Source of the DNA: an uncultured Megamonas sp.
Lineage (GTDB): Bacteria; Bacillota; Negativicutes; Selenomonadales; Selenomonadaceae
Reading direction: 5' to 3'
Assembly: GCA_900554895.1 (NCBI GenBank)
Contig: USIX01000013.1
Location: 1-24,087 of the forward strand
Length of the DNA: 24,087 nt
Made by a program: the position numbers and the translations under genes. Each line of letters begins with the position of its first letter. Position 1 is the stretch's first letter. Shown here piece by piece: positions 1 to 6,739 of the stretch. The notes under the pieces were generated by a model. That model was not told where the DNA came from and searched no databases. It saw nothing but the letters and a program-made list of their open reading frames with translations.

Positions 1-177
1 CAGTTTAATTATTTCAAAAGTATCGGTTTTAAGTTTCGGGTCGGAAATATCGGCTGTTTCCGTTTTATACGGCACATTAAGGATATATTGAGGAGCGGCA
101 TTTGTTAATGGTTGAGTTATTAAAATAAAAAATAGAGATAAAAGTAGGGTGAATATAGAGTGTTTGATTTTAATCAT
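1..177 (-). CDS. Secreted protein of unknown function, N-terminal part only (runs off the left edge)
   Basis: Reading the minus strand from the ATG at 177-175 gives 59 open codons to the window edge. An AGGAAG ribosome binding site lies at 185-190, overlapping the stop of the upstream gene. The product starts with a typical signal peptide: basic MIKIKH, a long hydrophobic stretch, and a likely cleavage near Asn-Ala-Ala at about residues 26-28. The motif VPYKTETADISD near residue 39 aligns without gaps to VPYITEKTDIID in the product of 941-1549, so the two appear to be paralogues. It is the last visible gene of a minus-strand cluster of small exported proteins. No known domain is recognised and the function is unknown. 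The 3' end is not in the window. Confidence 0.7.
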   Translation of the reverse strand, partial: MIKIKHSIFTLLLSLFFILITQPLTNAAPQYILNVPYKTETADISDPKLKTDTFEIIKL

Positions 178-189
178 AGTAATACTTCC

Positions 190-795
190 TTATAGTACGT
201 CATCTAATAAATGTTCATATTCGGATAAAATTATGTTTAAGTCTTTTTCGGAGATTTGTAAATCCTTTGCTATATTATATATATTTCCTTTTGGATAAGC
301 GTAGTTAAATAAGAAAATAACATCATTTAAAGGTCTATGGGCATATTGGGCATAGCGTACAGCAAGAAAAATAGTGCCTATATCATAGTTCTGTTTGGTT
401 AAATTAAGAATAGCAGATTTGTCCATATCTAATTTTTTGGTTAAATTAGTACCGTCTATTAGCAGATTATTGAGGATAAATTTTTCATCATTCGGTGTTA
501 TATGTAGCAAATATCGTATACGCGCCCATGAATTTGTTTTACGCATGGACATAATATCGTCAAACGGCTTATGTGTAGCGTAATATACGAATAATCCCTC
601 ACTAAGTTCTTCCCATCTCCATCCGTTAAGGTAATAATCTTTTAGTAAAGAAGCCTTTATACCATAAAGTCTTTCAGCCTGTTCAAACTGTCTGGTGCGC
701 ACAGCCATTTCTTCTGCTGAAGGTGTTGCGAAAACTGTATTGTTATTTAAAATAAGTATATAGAATAGAAAAGAGATAAGTAAAATTTTTTTCAT
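190..795 (-). CDS. Secreted protein with an internal duplication, unknown function
   Basis: 201 aa. The ATG at 795 was chosen over the GTG at 804 because AAGGTGAT sits six bases before the ATG and itself contains the GTG. Residues 1-24 form a signal peptide ending near Phe-Ala-Thr. The mature part holds two related blocks of about 70 residues, roughly 38-107 and 118-189. The stretch containing HKPFDDI (75-81) aligns without gaps over about 33 residues to the stretch containing HRPLNDV (153-159), and each block ends in a similar helix (DEKFIL / DLNIIL). Tryptophans W59, W61 and W90 are in the first block only. It lies in a cluster of small exported proteins, 12 bases upstream of the partial gene at 1-177. 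I do not recognise a characterised family. A periplasmic or surface role is inferred only from the signal peptide. Confidence 0.7.
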   Translation of the reverse strand: MKKILLISFLFYILILNNNTVFATPSAEEMAVRTRQFEQAERLYGIKASLLKDYYLNGWRWEELSEGLFVYYATHKPFDDIMSMRKTNSWARIRYLLHITPNDEKFILNNLLIDGTNLTKKLDMDKSAILNLTKQNYDIGTIFLAVRYAQYAHRPLNDVIFLFNYAYPKGNIYNIAKDLQISEKDLNIILSEYEHLLDDVL

Positions 796-832
796 TATAA
801 TCACCTTATATTGGATAATAATATTATTTGTA

Positions 833-943
833 CTATTGATACATAGGAAAGATATTTATTTTAATAGTAGAATTTGTATCCGGTTCAAAGCAGTTCTCAG
901 CTGGATTGTATCTGTATAAAACCATTATATCACCGATAAGCTA
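833..943 (-). pseudogene. Severed C-terminal tail of the 941-1549 gene, in frame after the TAG
   Basis: After TAG (943-941) the same frame encodes 36 codons beginning LIGDIMVLYRYN and ending FPMYQ before TAG at 835-833. The matching end of the copy at 2059-2373 reads FFGNVIIPYHYN and ends EQMYY. The two have the same number of residues from the YxYN motif to the stop. An ATG at 925-923 preceded by GGTGAT could allow re-initiation and make a 30-residue peptide, but the homology points to a lost tail rather than an independent gene. Confidence 0.6.
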
Positions 944-1549
944 GTTGTGCGGAAATTCCAATCCGTGTGAGCAGATAATATTACTGTCGGTTTGCGGCAG
1001 ATATTGATAGCGGTACTGCATATTAGGCGGAAAGCTGAATTTATTGTAATCGGCAAAGAGGGCAGGATTTTTTTGATAGGCTGTAAAAATATCATTTAAG
1101 CGGGATTTGTTTTGCAGAATAATTGTCTGATTGGCAGTGTAAAGATATATTTTTTTATCCGAATAGGAAATCTGCGAGGAAAAGTTCTGCCTGATAAAGT
1201 CGTTGTCTTTTTTTACGGTAAGGGGTTGCAGTGTATCGGTATCAAAAATCAGTGCATTGGTTCGATATAATCCCGTGCCGAGATGACTATTTATGGAAAT
1301 GAAGATAAAATTTCTGCCGCCCTCGGAAAATACTACGGGTTTATCTATTATATCCGTTTTTTCCGTAATATAGGGAACGGTACTTTCTTTATCATTGTAT
1401 TTTATATTGATTGCAGTATAATTTTGAGTTGTTTCATCGTATTGGAGCTGTTGAATAATTATCTTATCGTTAAGCGGTGAAGCATAGGCAATCTGTATGG
1501 AGAATAAGATTGGCAGTAAAACAGAAAATAAGGTGAAGATTTTGCGCAT
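941..1549 (-). CDS. Secreted protein of unknown function, cut short by an in-frame TAG
   Basis: 202 aa from the ATG at 1549, which is preceded by AGGAAGTGAT at the right distance; the GTG at 1558 lies inside that ribosome binding site and is unlikely. Residues 1-26 are a signal peptide (cleavage near Ala-Tyr-Ala-Ser). The mature protein is rich in beta-type segments with no recognised domain. It is paralogous to the partial gene at 1-177 (VPYITEKTDIID motif) and to the truncated inverted copy at 2059-2373. The reading frame stops at a TAG (941-943), yet the same frame stays open for 36 more codons to a TAG at 833-835. Those codons align co-linearly and gaplessly with the end of the inverted copy, whose residue at the TAG position is Tyr. 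The gene therefore looks like a recent nonsense mutant of a 239-codon gene. The truncated product may or may not work. Confidence 0.65.
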   Translation of the reverse strand: MRKIFTLFSVLLPILFSIQIAYASPLNDKIIIQQLQYDETTQNYTAINIKYNDKESTVPYITEKTDIIDKPVVFSEGGRNFIFISINSHLGTGLYRTNALIFDTDTLQPLTVKKDNDFIRQNFSSQISYSDKKIYLYTANQTIILQNKSRLNDIFTAYQKNPALFADYNKFSFPPNMQYRYQYLPQTDSNIICSHGLEFPHN

Positions 1550-1576
1550 TGTAATCACTTCCTAATAAATTTTTAA

Positions 1577-2053
1577 TCACGCTTCTTCGTGGTATTGGAC
1601 GATATACCAGCTGTCATCATTTGGAGATTGATGAATGATGAAATGAATTTGATTGCTTACTTTAGCGGTTATTTTATTATTCATATTATAAAAGCTGATA
1701 GTGTAATCCATAGTGCAGTCGTATATCAACAGATTTTGCCATGTTGTGGATAAAGGATAGAGATATCCCCAGCTGTTTTCGACAGTATAATTTTCTTGTT
1801 TAATATCAACGCTAACTCTTGCAGCGTTACCGACAGTATTTCGATAACGTGATTGATTTAGGGCATAAAAGATTTCTTTCGACATATGAGCGGAATAGTT
1901 GTCGTTGTATGCGGATTTTGTGGTGATAACTTCAATTATATAGTCATGTTGCGGAATAGTCTGATTTTTCGATTGATTACAGCGGATAAGTAAACAGAAA
2001 GATAAAATTAAAAATGATATAATTAAAAATAAGATGAATTTTTTATTGTACAT
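1577..2053 (-). CDS. Small membrane-anchored or exported protein, unknown function
   Basis: 158 aa, starting at the ATG at 2053 with a weak GAAAGAAG upstream. The N-terminus has a basic start and a hydrophobic segment of about 20 residues (7-25), giving either an uncleaved anchor or a signal peptide. Cysteines at about residues 20 and 25 lie near the end of this segment but do not form a clean lipobox, so a lipoprotein is possible but not shown. The rest is outside the membrane, with many Asn and Tyr residues. It ends in a segment like DDSWYIVQYHEE, which recalls the last strands of NTF2-like/lumazine-binding folds; this is only an impression. It is the first gene of the minus-strand cluster, separated from the next by 27 bases. 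Function unknown. Confidence 0.65.
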   Translation of the reverse strand: MYNKKFILFLIISFLILSFCLLIRCNQSKNQTIPQHDYIIEVITTKSAYNDNYSAHMSKEIFYALNQSRYRNTVGNAARVSVDIKQENYTVENSWGYLYPLSTTWQNLLIYDCTMDYTISFYNMNNKITAKVSNQIHFIIHQSPNDDSWYIVQYHEEA

Positions 2054-2058
2054 AATAA

Positions 2059-2373
2059 AAGCTTCTTTCAGTATTTGAAATATATTTGGAGCGGACGAAA
2101 AGTCAGTTTATCGAACTTAAAAATCTGCCGTATCTGACGGAAGCGGTCAATACGTATACCAAATGTAAGGAATTTCCGTTTTTTGACAATACAAATTACA
2201 GATACGGCATTTCGGTGAAGCATCATTTAATCTGCGTCTATGCTTTGAATATAACACCGATGTATTTTTTCGGCAACGTTATTATTCCGTATCATTATAA
2301 TGAAGAAAAAAATATATTTGAAATAGATAAGGAAAAATCTCTTTTTGTAAAATTAGAACAGATGTATTACTGA
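2059..2373 (+). pseudogene. 5'-truncated, inverted relic of the 941-1549 gene family
   Basis: The plus-strand frame is open from 2059 to the TGA at 2371-2373. A nominal TTG start at 2086 would give 95 residues, but there is no ribosome binding site and no signal peptide. Homology to the product of 941-1549 starts before that TTG: FEIYL matches KKIYL. It continues through NTYTK, KEFPFFDNTNYRY and LICVYAL to the stop, so the ORF corresponds to the C-terminal half of that family. The N-terminal half is missing; the divergent gene 1577-2053 starts immediately upstream. This reads as a relic left by an inversion or recombination between paralogues. It could still be a small expressed protein, but nothing in the upstream sequence supports that. 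Confidence 0.55.
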
Positions 2374-2388
2374 TATATAGATATTATA

Positions 2389-2419
2389 TTAACATCATGT
2401 ATATAAAATGTATTATAAT
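2389..2419 (+). promoter_or_regulatory. Promoter and probable operator of the toxin-antitoxin operon
   Basis: TTAACA at 2389-2394 and TATAAT at 2414-2419 are spaced by 19 bases, longer than ideal. The -10 lies inside a perfect 10-base palindrome, TATTATAATA (2411-2420). RelB/DinJ-type antitoxins bind palindromes over their own promoter, so this is the natural operator candidate. The operator role is inferred. Confidence 0.45.
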
Positions 2420-2439
2420 AGTATATAAAGGAGGAATGA

Positions 2440-2724
2440 ATGATGGCTAGTGTAAGTACGAATATAAAGATTGATGAAAATTTAAAAAAAGAAGCACAGG
2501 AACTTTTTGCTAAAATGGGTTTAAATTTATCTATTGCAGTAAATATGTTTTTATCACAGGCAGTAAGAGAACAGGCAATGCCTTTTAAATCCACATTGAA
2601 TGTATATCCGCAAGAATTTCCGAATGCTGAGACGATGAAAGCCATAAGAGAATTTCATGAGGGGAAAAATGTTTCCAAAACGTTTGATACGGTAGAGGAG
2701 CTAATGAAAGAGTTAGATGCTTAA
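2440..2724 (+). CDS. dinJ: RelB/DinJ-family antitoxin
   Basis: 94 aa. AAAGGAGG at 2427-2434 precedes two adjacent ATGs (2440 and 2443); the second has the more usual spacing, so the protein may begin at MAS. The N-terminal part (ASVSTNIKIDENLKKEAQELF, roughly residues 3-22) is the ribbon-helix-helix DNA-binding domain of the RelB/DinJ family, followed by the typical GLNLSIAVNMFLSQAV segment. The C-terminal part, about 55-94, is the acidic toxin-neutralising tail. The gene overlaps the toxin gene by 8 bases, the usual translationally coupled arrangement of type II modules. It is expected to repress its own promoter together with the toxin. Family assignment is firm; pairing with the next gene is strongly implied by context. 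Confidence 0.9.
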   Translation: MMASVSTNIKIDENLKKEAQELFAKMGLNLSIAVNMFLSQAVREQAMPFKSTLNVYPQEFPNAETMKAIREFHEGKNVSKTFDTVEELMKELDA

Positions 2725-2995
2725 ACTGAAATTTTATAAACAATTTAAAAAAGATTATAAGAAAGCATTAAAGCGGGGCTGCAAGAAAGAAAAAATTGAA
2801 GAAATTATAAAGTTGTTGCAAATGGGAACACCTCTGCCTGCTAAGTACAGAGACCATATACTAATCAATTTTCAAGGCAAAAATGGTGTAAGGGAATGCC
2901 ATATTCAGCCTGATTGGTTGCTTATATATGAAATTGATGATGAAAACTTAATTTTAGGTTTGTTGAGAACAGGTTCTCATAGTGAATTATTTTAA
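2717..2995 (+). CDS. yafQ: YafQ-family mRNA interferase toxin (RelE superfamily)
   Basis: 92 aa, ATG at 2717 inside the end of the antitoxin gene. YafQ toxins cut mRNA on the ribosome. The residues known to matter in E. coli YafQ are all present at matching places: H47 (YRDH), H62 and D66 followed by W67 (CHIQPDW), R84 and H88 (RTGSHSELF), and a terminal Phe at 92. The N-terminus is strongly basic, as expected for ribosome binding. The length equals the family norm and there is no sign of decay, so the module looks intact. A strong terminator follows, placed inside the end of the opposing gene 2992-3483. Expression is expected to be controlled by the antitoxin at the shared promoter. Confidence 0.9.
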   Translation: MLKLKFYKQFKKDYKKALKRGCKKEKIEEIIKLLQMGTPLPAKYRDHILINFQGKNGVRECHIQPDWLLIYEIDDENLILGLLRTGSHSELF

Positions 2996-3483
2996 AGTTT
3001 CCACGGGCTGTCATCTGATATTTTGCCGGATGACAGTTTTTTTATTTTGGCGGAAATACGACAGGAAGCACAGATATAAAAAATGAGAGCTAGCAGTTTT
3101 ACGGACAGAGAAAGGGAGGATTTAGTTTCCGGCAGTAGCAGGCTTGGCGGCAACAGGCGCAGTAGAAGGTCAATGGTTATGCCGAATATGAAGAGCGCAT
3201 TTATTATGCGTTCTCTGCCGAACAGTTTTCGGGCAGACTCGAAATTTTGGGCAAAGGCTTTTTGGTAATCATTGCTGATAAAGGATATTTTTTCATAGAA
3301 TAATAAAATTTTATTATGAATAGTTGGTCGGACAGAAAAAACAAGAAAGATGCCGCTGATAAATTCTAAAATAGTGAGGAAATATATGATAAAAGCAGCG
3401 ACAAAGTCATTTAAACAGCCGTAATAATCAAGTACAATTAATAAAATGACAAGGAAAATAAACAGTAGAAATTTTTTCTTCAT
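2992..3483 (-). CDS. Small integral membrane protein, unknown function
   Basis: 163 aa from the ATG at 3483, preceded by AGGTGATATC. Hydrophobic segments at about 4-22, 28-50, 94-112 and 124-143 suggest four membrane helices. A basic, amphipathic stretch lies between helices 2 and 3 (around residues 60-90) and a Lys/Ser-rich tail follows. No family is recognised. The gene is convergent with the toxin-antitoxin pair and overlaps it by a few bases at the stop codons. On its own strand it lies directly behind the terminator of the upstream MFS gene, with only about 11 bases between the T-run and the start codon. It therefore either depends on readthrough or has a promoter hidden in the terminator region. 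Confidence 0.65.
   Translation of the reverse strand: MKKKFLLFIFLVILLIVLDYYGCLNDFVAAFIIYFLTILEFISGIFLVFSVRPTIHNKILLFYEKISFISNDYQKAFAQNFESARKLFGRERIINALFIFGITIDLLLRLLPPSLLLPETKSSLSLSVKLLALIFYICASCRISAKIKKLSSGKISDDSPWKL
3008..3043 (+). terminator. Rho-independent terminator of the toxin-antitoxin operon
   Basis: Eight-base stem CTGTCATC (3008-3015) / GATGACAG (3029-3036) followed by seven T. It lies within the last codons of the convergent gene 2992-3483, whose stop codon overlaps the toxin stop. Confidence 0.7.
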
Positions 3484-3494
3484 GATATCACCTG

Positions 3495-3527
3495 AAAAAT
3501 AAAAATGGAGGTATATTCATACCTCCA
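3495..3527 (-). terminator. Rho-independent terminator of the MFS gene 3546-4757
   Basis: On the minus strand the stem TGGAGGTAT / ATACCTCCA (3527-3519 and 3514-3506) has a four-base loop and is followed by TTTTTATTTTT (3505-3495). It ends just before the ribosome binding site of the next minus-strand gene. Confidence 0.8.
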
Positions 3528-3545
3528 GTATATCACTTGGATTTT

Positions 3546-4757
3546 TTAATGAGCATATTTTTTCCGGTGAATTTTTCTAATCGGCGGTTTGAGATACATG
3601 GAGGCACTTGTCAGAAACATCAGTGCTCCGGCGAAGATAAAGACGAATTTCAGACCGATGAATGTACCGATAATGCCGCCGACGAGAGGTCCGATAGTTG
3701 AGCCCACCTGCTGAGCGGAGAACATCAGACCGAATATGCGGCCGCGCTGTTCCGGCGGACTTTTCTTGACGAGAATGGAATTGATGGAAGGATACACTCC
3801 GGCATAGAACAGACCGCACATAAACTGCAGAACGGCAAACGGAATTAGAGTATCCGGTATTGACTGTAAAATCAGTATTATACCTGAGATAGCAAGCGTT
3901 ATGCACATCGTACGGAAAAATCCGTGTTTTTGACCGTATTTTCCCCAAAGCGGTGAGGATATTGCTCCGGCAAAACCGCCGAGTGAAAATACAATACCTG
4001 AAAGCATTACGACATTTTCCATACTGTGATTAAGTTCAGCGATGTAAATGGTTAGTATAGGTTGAAGAATTAATATTGCCATTTGAATAACTACGGCACA
4101 TTCTAAGAGACGGCGTATCATAGGAATTTTCAGGAGATTTACCTGTTCGGCTTTTTGAGCAACGAGTATCTGTTCCGGTGTTTTTTCTACACGCGGCGGT
4201 TCTTTGATGAAAATAAATGTAATCAGAGTGATGATGCCAAGAGCGGCGGCTGCAATAAAGAAGGATATGCGCATACCGAAAACACTGGCTAGCACACCGC
4301 CAAGCAGCGGCCCGATAACACCTCCGGCAGTCAGTGCGCCCTGCATTACACCCATGCAAAATCCCAATTTTTGTTTTGGAGCATAAGCCGACATGATGGC
4401 AAGTTCAGCAGGCCAAAGACCGGCAGCAAATCCCTGAAATGCGCGGGCAAGCATTAATTGAAATGGAGAGCTGACAATGCCGCAGAGAAAATATGCGATG
4501 GCAAGACCTGCACCGGAGCGTATGGCCATTAACTTGCGTCCCTTTTTATCGGATAGTTTGCCCCAGATAGGACCCATGACGGCACTTACAATAAATGAAA
4601 TTGAAAAAACCACACCTGACCACATATTGGCATGGTCTGCCGGAACGCCTAATTCATGGATTAGGTACATAGGCAAAAACGGTATGAGCATGGTATAGCT
4701 TGCTGACATTAGTACGACGTTGCATGTTAATATGGCTAAAATGGCTTTCCAACTCAA
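3546..4757 (-). CDS. MFS transporter, 12-TM drug-efflux type (DHA1)
   Basis: 403 aa with about 12 membrane helices. The signature loop between helices 2 and 3 is present, GKLSDKKGRK (66-75), and a degenerate second copy WGKYGQKHG occurs in the second half near residue 265. Helix 5 carries the GxxxGPxxGG pattern (GGVIGPLLGGVL) of drug/proton antiporters, repeated in GSTIGPLVGGII. The start is a TTG at 4757 with AAAGGATG upstream; the next in-frame ATG would remove half of helix 1. Proton-driven export of a small molecule is the family role; the substrate cannot be read from the sequence. The gene stands alone, with its own promoter and terminator. An inverted repeat over the promoter suggests repression by an unlinked regulator. 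Confidence 0.85.
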   Translation of the reverse strand: MSWKAILAILTCNVVLMSASYTMLIPFLPMYLIHELGVPADHANMWSGVVFSISFIVSAVMGPIWGKLSDKKGRKLMAIRSGAGLAIAYFLCGIVSSPFQLMLARAFQGFAAGLWPAELAIMSAYAPKQKLGFCMGVMQGALTAGGVIGPLLGGVLASVFGMRISFFIAAAALGIITLITFIFIKEPPRVEKTPEQILVAQKAEQVNLLKIPMIRRLLECAVVIQMAILILQPILTIYIAELNHSMENVVMLSGIVFSLGGFAGAISSPLWGKYGQKHGFFRTMCITLAISGIILILQSIPDTLIPFAVLQFMCGLFYAGVYPSINSILVKKSPPEQRGRIFGLMFSAQQVGSTIGPLVGGIIGTFIGLKFVFIFAGALMFLTSASMYLKPPIRKIHRKKYAH

Positions 4758-4790
4758 TTAAATCATCCTTTCTTGATTAAATAGTTAATT

Positions 4791-4836
4791 ATTTACAGCT
4801 ATTGTAAATTATATAGACATTAAAGTAAACTATAAA
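4791..4836 (-). promoter_or_regulatory. Promoter of the DHA1 transporter with an inverted-repeat operator candidate
   Basis: On the minus strand TTTATA (4836-4831) and TATAAT (4813-4808) are 17 bases apart. Immediately after the -10 is a perfect inverted repeat, ATTTACA (4791-4797) and TGTAAAT (4803-4809), separated by five bases. Its place over the -10 and start site suits a repressor site; which protein binds is unknown. Confidence 0.4.
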
Positions 4837-4887
4837 CTAATCAAATAATTGGGTAATAAGATTATATACCTAATTACGGCTTTTTGG

Positions 4888-4916
4888 TAGACTAAATATT
4901 AAGTTTGAGCTACAAT
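4888..4916 (+). promoter_or_regulatory. Candidate promoter of rpe
   Basis: TAGACT (4888-4893), a 17-base spacer and TACAAT (4911-4916), about 42 bases upstream of the rpe start codon. Confidence 0.4.
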
Positions 4917-4957
4917 AATTTTAGAAAATTTTTAAGAAAAAGAAAGGATGCGATTAT

Positions 4958-5623
4958 ATGTATAAATTGGCGCCATCATTGCTGGCAGCGGATTTCGGCA
5001 TTCTGAAACAGCAGCTGGAAGAATTGGAGAGAGCGGATGTTCCGTATATTCATTTGGATATTATGGACGGTGTATTCGTGCCGAATTTATCATTCGGATT
5101 ATCCGTTGTACAGTCCATTCGCAAATATACAAAAATGGTATTTGACGTACATCTGATGATTATCGAACCGGAACGGTATGTACAGCAGTTTGCCAAAGCG
5201 GGTGCGGATATTTTCTGTTTCCATATCGAAGCGACGAAAAATGCTAAAGATCTTGTAGCAAAAATAAAAGAGCTGGGCATGAAAGCTGCGATTGCACTAA
5301 AACCGGCTACACCGCTCTCGACGATTGAAGAGCTGCTGCCGGAACTGGATATGGTTCTTATAATGACGGTTGAACCGGGCTTCGGCGGTCAGAAATTTAT
5401 GGAAGACCAGATGGAAAAGGTACAGAAACTGGTTCAGCTTCGCCAAGAACATAATTATCATTATGATATTGAAGTGGATGGCGGTATCAATCCGCAGACC
5501 CTCAAGACGGTATTTGCCAACGGTGCTAACGTAATCGTGGCAGGTTCCGCCGTAATGGGAGCAGTAGATATCTCCGCACGTGTAAAGGAATTTGCCGATA
5601 TAGCGAAAAATTATAATGTTTAA
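4958..5623 (+). CDS. rpe: Ribulose-phosphate 3-epimerase
   Basis: 221 aa, the usual length. It interconverts D-ribulose 5-phosphate and D-xylulose 5-phosphate in the non-oxidative pentose phosphate pathway, in the cytoplasm. The TIM-barrel signatures are all visible: APSLLAADF at the start, metal ligands H32, D34 and H65 (HLDIMDG and DVHLMI), the phosphate-loop region EPGFGGQKF, and D174 in VDGGIN. The ATG at 4958 has GAAAGGATG upstream. In many Firmicutes rpe lies in a cluster with the ribosome-assembly GTPase rsgA and the kinase prkC; here it stands alone with its own promoter and a strong terminator. Confidence 0.97.
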   Translation: MYKLAPSLLAADFGILKQQLEELERADVPYIHLDIMDGVFVPNLSFGLSVVQSIRKYTKMVFDVHLMIIEPERYVQQFAKAGADIFCFHIEATKNAKDLVAKIKELGMKAAIALKPATPLSTIEELLPELDMVLIMTVEPGFGGQKFMEDQMEKVQKLVQLRQEHNYHYDIEVDGGINPQTLKTVFANGANVIVAGSAVMGAVDISARVKEFADIAKNYNV

Positions 5624-5653
5624 TAAAATGATGTAGAGATATTAATAATTCGT

Positions 5654-5695
5654 ATAGTGAAGTTATAACGTATAAGTTTAACTTCACTATTTTTT
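5654..5695 (+). terminator. Rho-independent terminator of rpe
   Basis: A perfect 12-base stem, ATAGTGAAGTTA (5654-5665) with TAACTTCACTAT (5679-5690), followed by five T. It ends two bases before the AGGAGG of the next gene. Confidence 0.85.
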
Positions 5696-5711
5696 ATAGG
5701 AGGTAACATTT

Positions 5712-6701
5712 ATGAAAAAATACATTTTAGGATTTTTATTTGTTATGTACTTTCTTTTTTTGCAATCTAATGTATTTGCTTATCAAAATGAACAAAATGG
5801 TTTTGAAAATTTTTATTGGGGAGAAACTATTGAAGAAATACAAAAGGATTATAAAGTTAAATTAATAGCAAATAAAAATGGAGTAAGTGAATATATTATT
5901 ATTTATCCAAAGCTTATTTATAATGAAAATCCCCAAAATAATGAGATAAGAGCATCTTTTTATAAAGGAAGATTGTATGCTTTAAATATTTTTTTTATTG
6001 ATAATAAGAATAATGAAGTTTATACTGCTTTATATAAAGATTTAATATCTAATTTTGGTGAGCCTACAAGTATTGATTTTATTTCATACAATAATGGGCA
6101 ATTTTATAGTATGACGAATATTAGTAATATTGGAGGATTTGAATGGAAAGGTAGTAGAACAGATATTAATGTTAATATCAATAAGAATGATATAAGTATA
6201 ATAGTAAAAGATACGTATACAGAAACTCAAGTACGGGAAGATATAAGACAAGCTCAAATGATAGAAAATATTATGAGAATAATAATGTTTATGGTATTAT
6301 TAATAATATTATCTATAATAGTATGGAAAGTAGTAAAAAAATATGAAAACTCAAGAGGATTAAAGTTCTTGAATAAGTATTTTTTGTTAGGAACAAATGC
6401 TTTATTTGCAATATATTTATTATATACTGTTGCAAATAAAGGAGAAGCTCAAATAATTATTATGTTTTTAGTAACTATATACAATATTTATGGTATTACT
6501 TCAAAAATAAAATCAATATTTTATATGTGGATATATTTTATTTTTAATATAGCATTTTTGTTAATAGTTCCTACGATACCTAATAGAATTATTAATGGTG
6601 ACTTTAAAACTATATTGATTGGTATTGAAGTTATAAACTTGGTAGTAAGTATATTTTGGTTTAAAAAATTAAATAAAATCAAATATGAGAATAGAGAATG
6701 A
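5712..6701 (+). CDS. AT-rich exported protein with C-terminal membrane domain, unknown function
   Basis: 329 aa, ATG at 5712 with AGGAGGTAA upstream. Residues 1-23 are a signal peptide (cleavage near VFA-Y). An exported domain follows (about 24-180) starting GFENFYWGETIEEI; the F.WG pattern followed by strands and a GEPTS turn resembles small bacterial domains that sense or scaffold at the surface, but no named family is certain. Then come a helix at about 186-207 and four further hydrophobic segments to about residue 318. The gene is visibly richer in A and T than its neighbours (codons such as AAT, ATA, TTA and AAA dominate), suggesting recent acquisition. It is squeezed between the rpe terminator and a shared bidirectional terminator, with no clear promoter of its own. 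Confidence 0.65.
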   Translation: MKKYILGFLFVMYFLFLQSNVFAYQNEQNGFENFYWGETIEEIQKDYKVKLIANKNGVSEYIIIYPKLIYNENPQNNEIRASFYKGRLYALNIFFIDNKNNEVYTALYKDLISNFGEPTSIDFISYNNGQFYSMTNISNIGGFEWKGSRTDINVNINKNDISIIVKDTYTETQVREDIRQAQMIENIMRIIMFMVLLIILSIIVWKVVKKYENSRGLKFLNKYFLLGTNALFAIYLLYTVANKGEAQIIIMFLVTIYNIYGITSKIKSIFYMWIYFIFNIAFLLIVPTIPNRIINGDFKTILIGIEVINLVVSIFWFKKLNKIKYENRE

Positions 6702-6704
6702 CAA

Positions 6705-6736
6705 AAAAGGGATTATTGTTTACAATAATCCCTTTT
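6705..6736. terminator. Bidirectional terminator between convergent genes
   Basis: AAAAGGGATTATTG (6705-6718) and CAATAATCCCTTTT (6723-6736) form a 14-base perfect stem with a four-base loop, with A-rich sequence on the left and T-rich on the right. It can serve both the 5712-6701 gene and the ACS transporter 6740-8068. Confidence 0.85.
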
Positions 6737-6739
6737 ATA

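Noticed and set aside
1745..1753. Perfect DnaA box (TTATCCACA on the minus strand)
   Set aside because: A single box inside a coding region; no cluster and no AT-rich unwinding region, so not an origin.
2367..2645. Minus-strand frame opposite the antitoxin gene
   Set aside because: Antisense shadow of a clear RelB/DinJ antitoxin with its own ribosome binding site.
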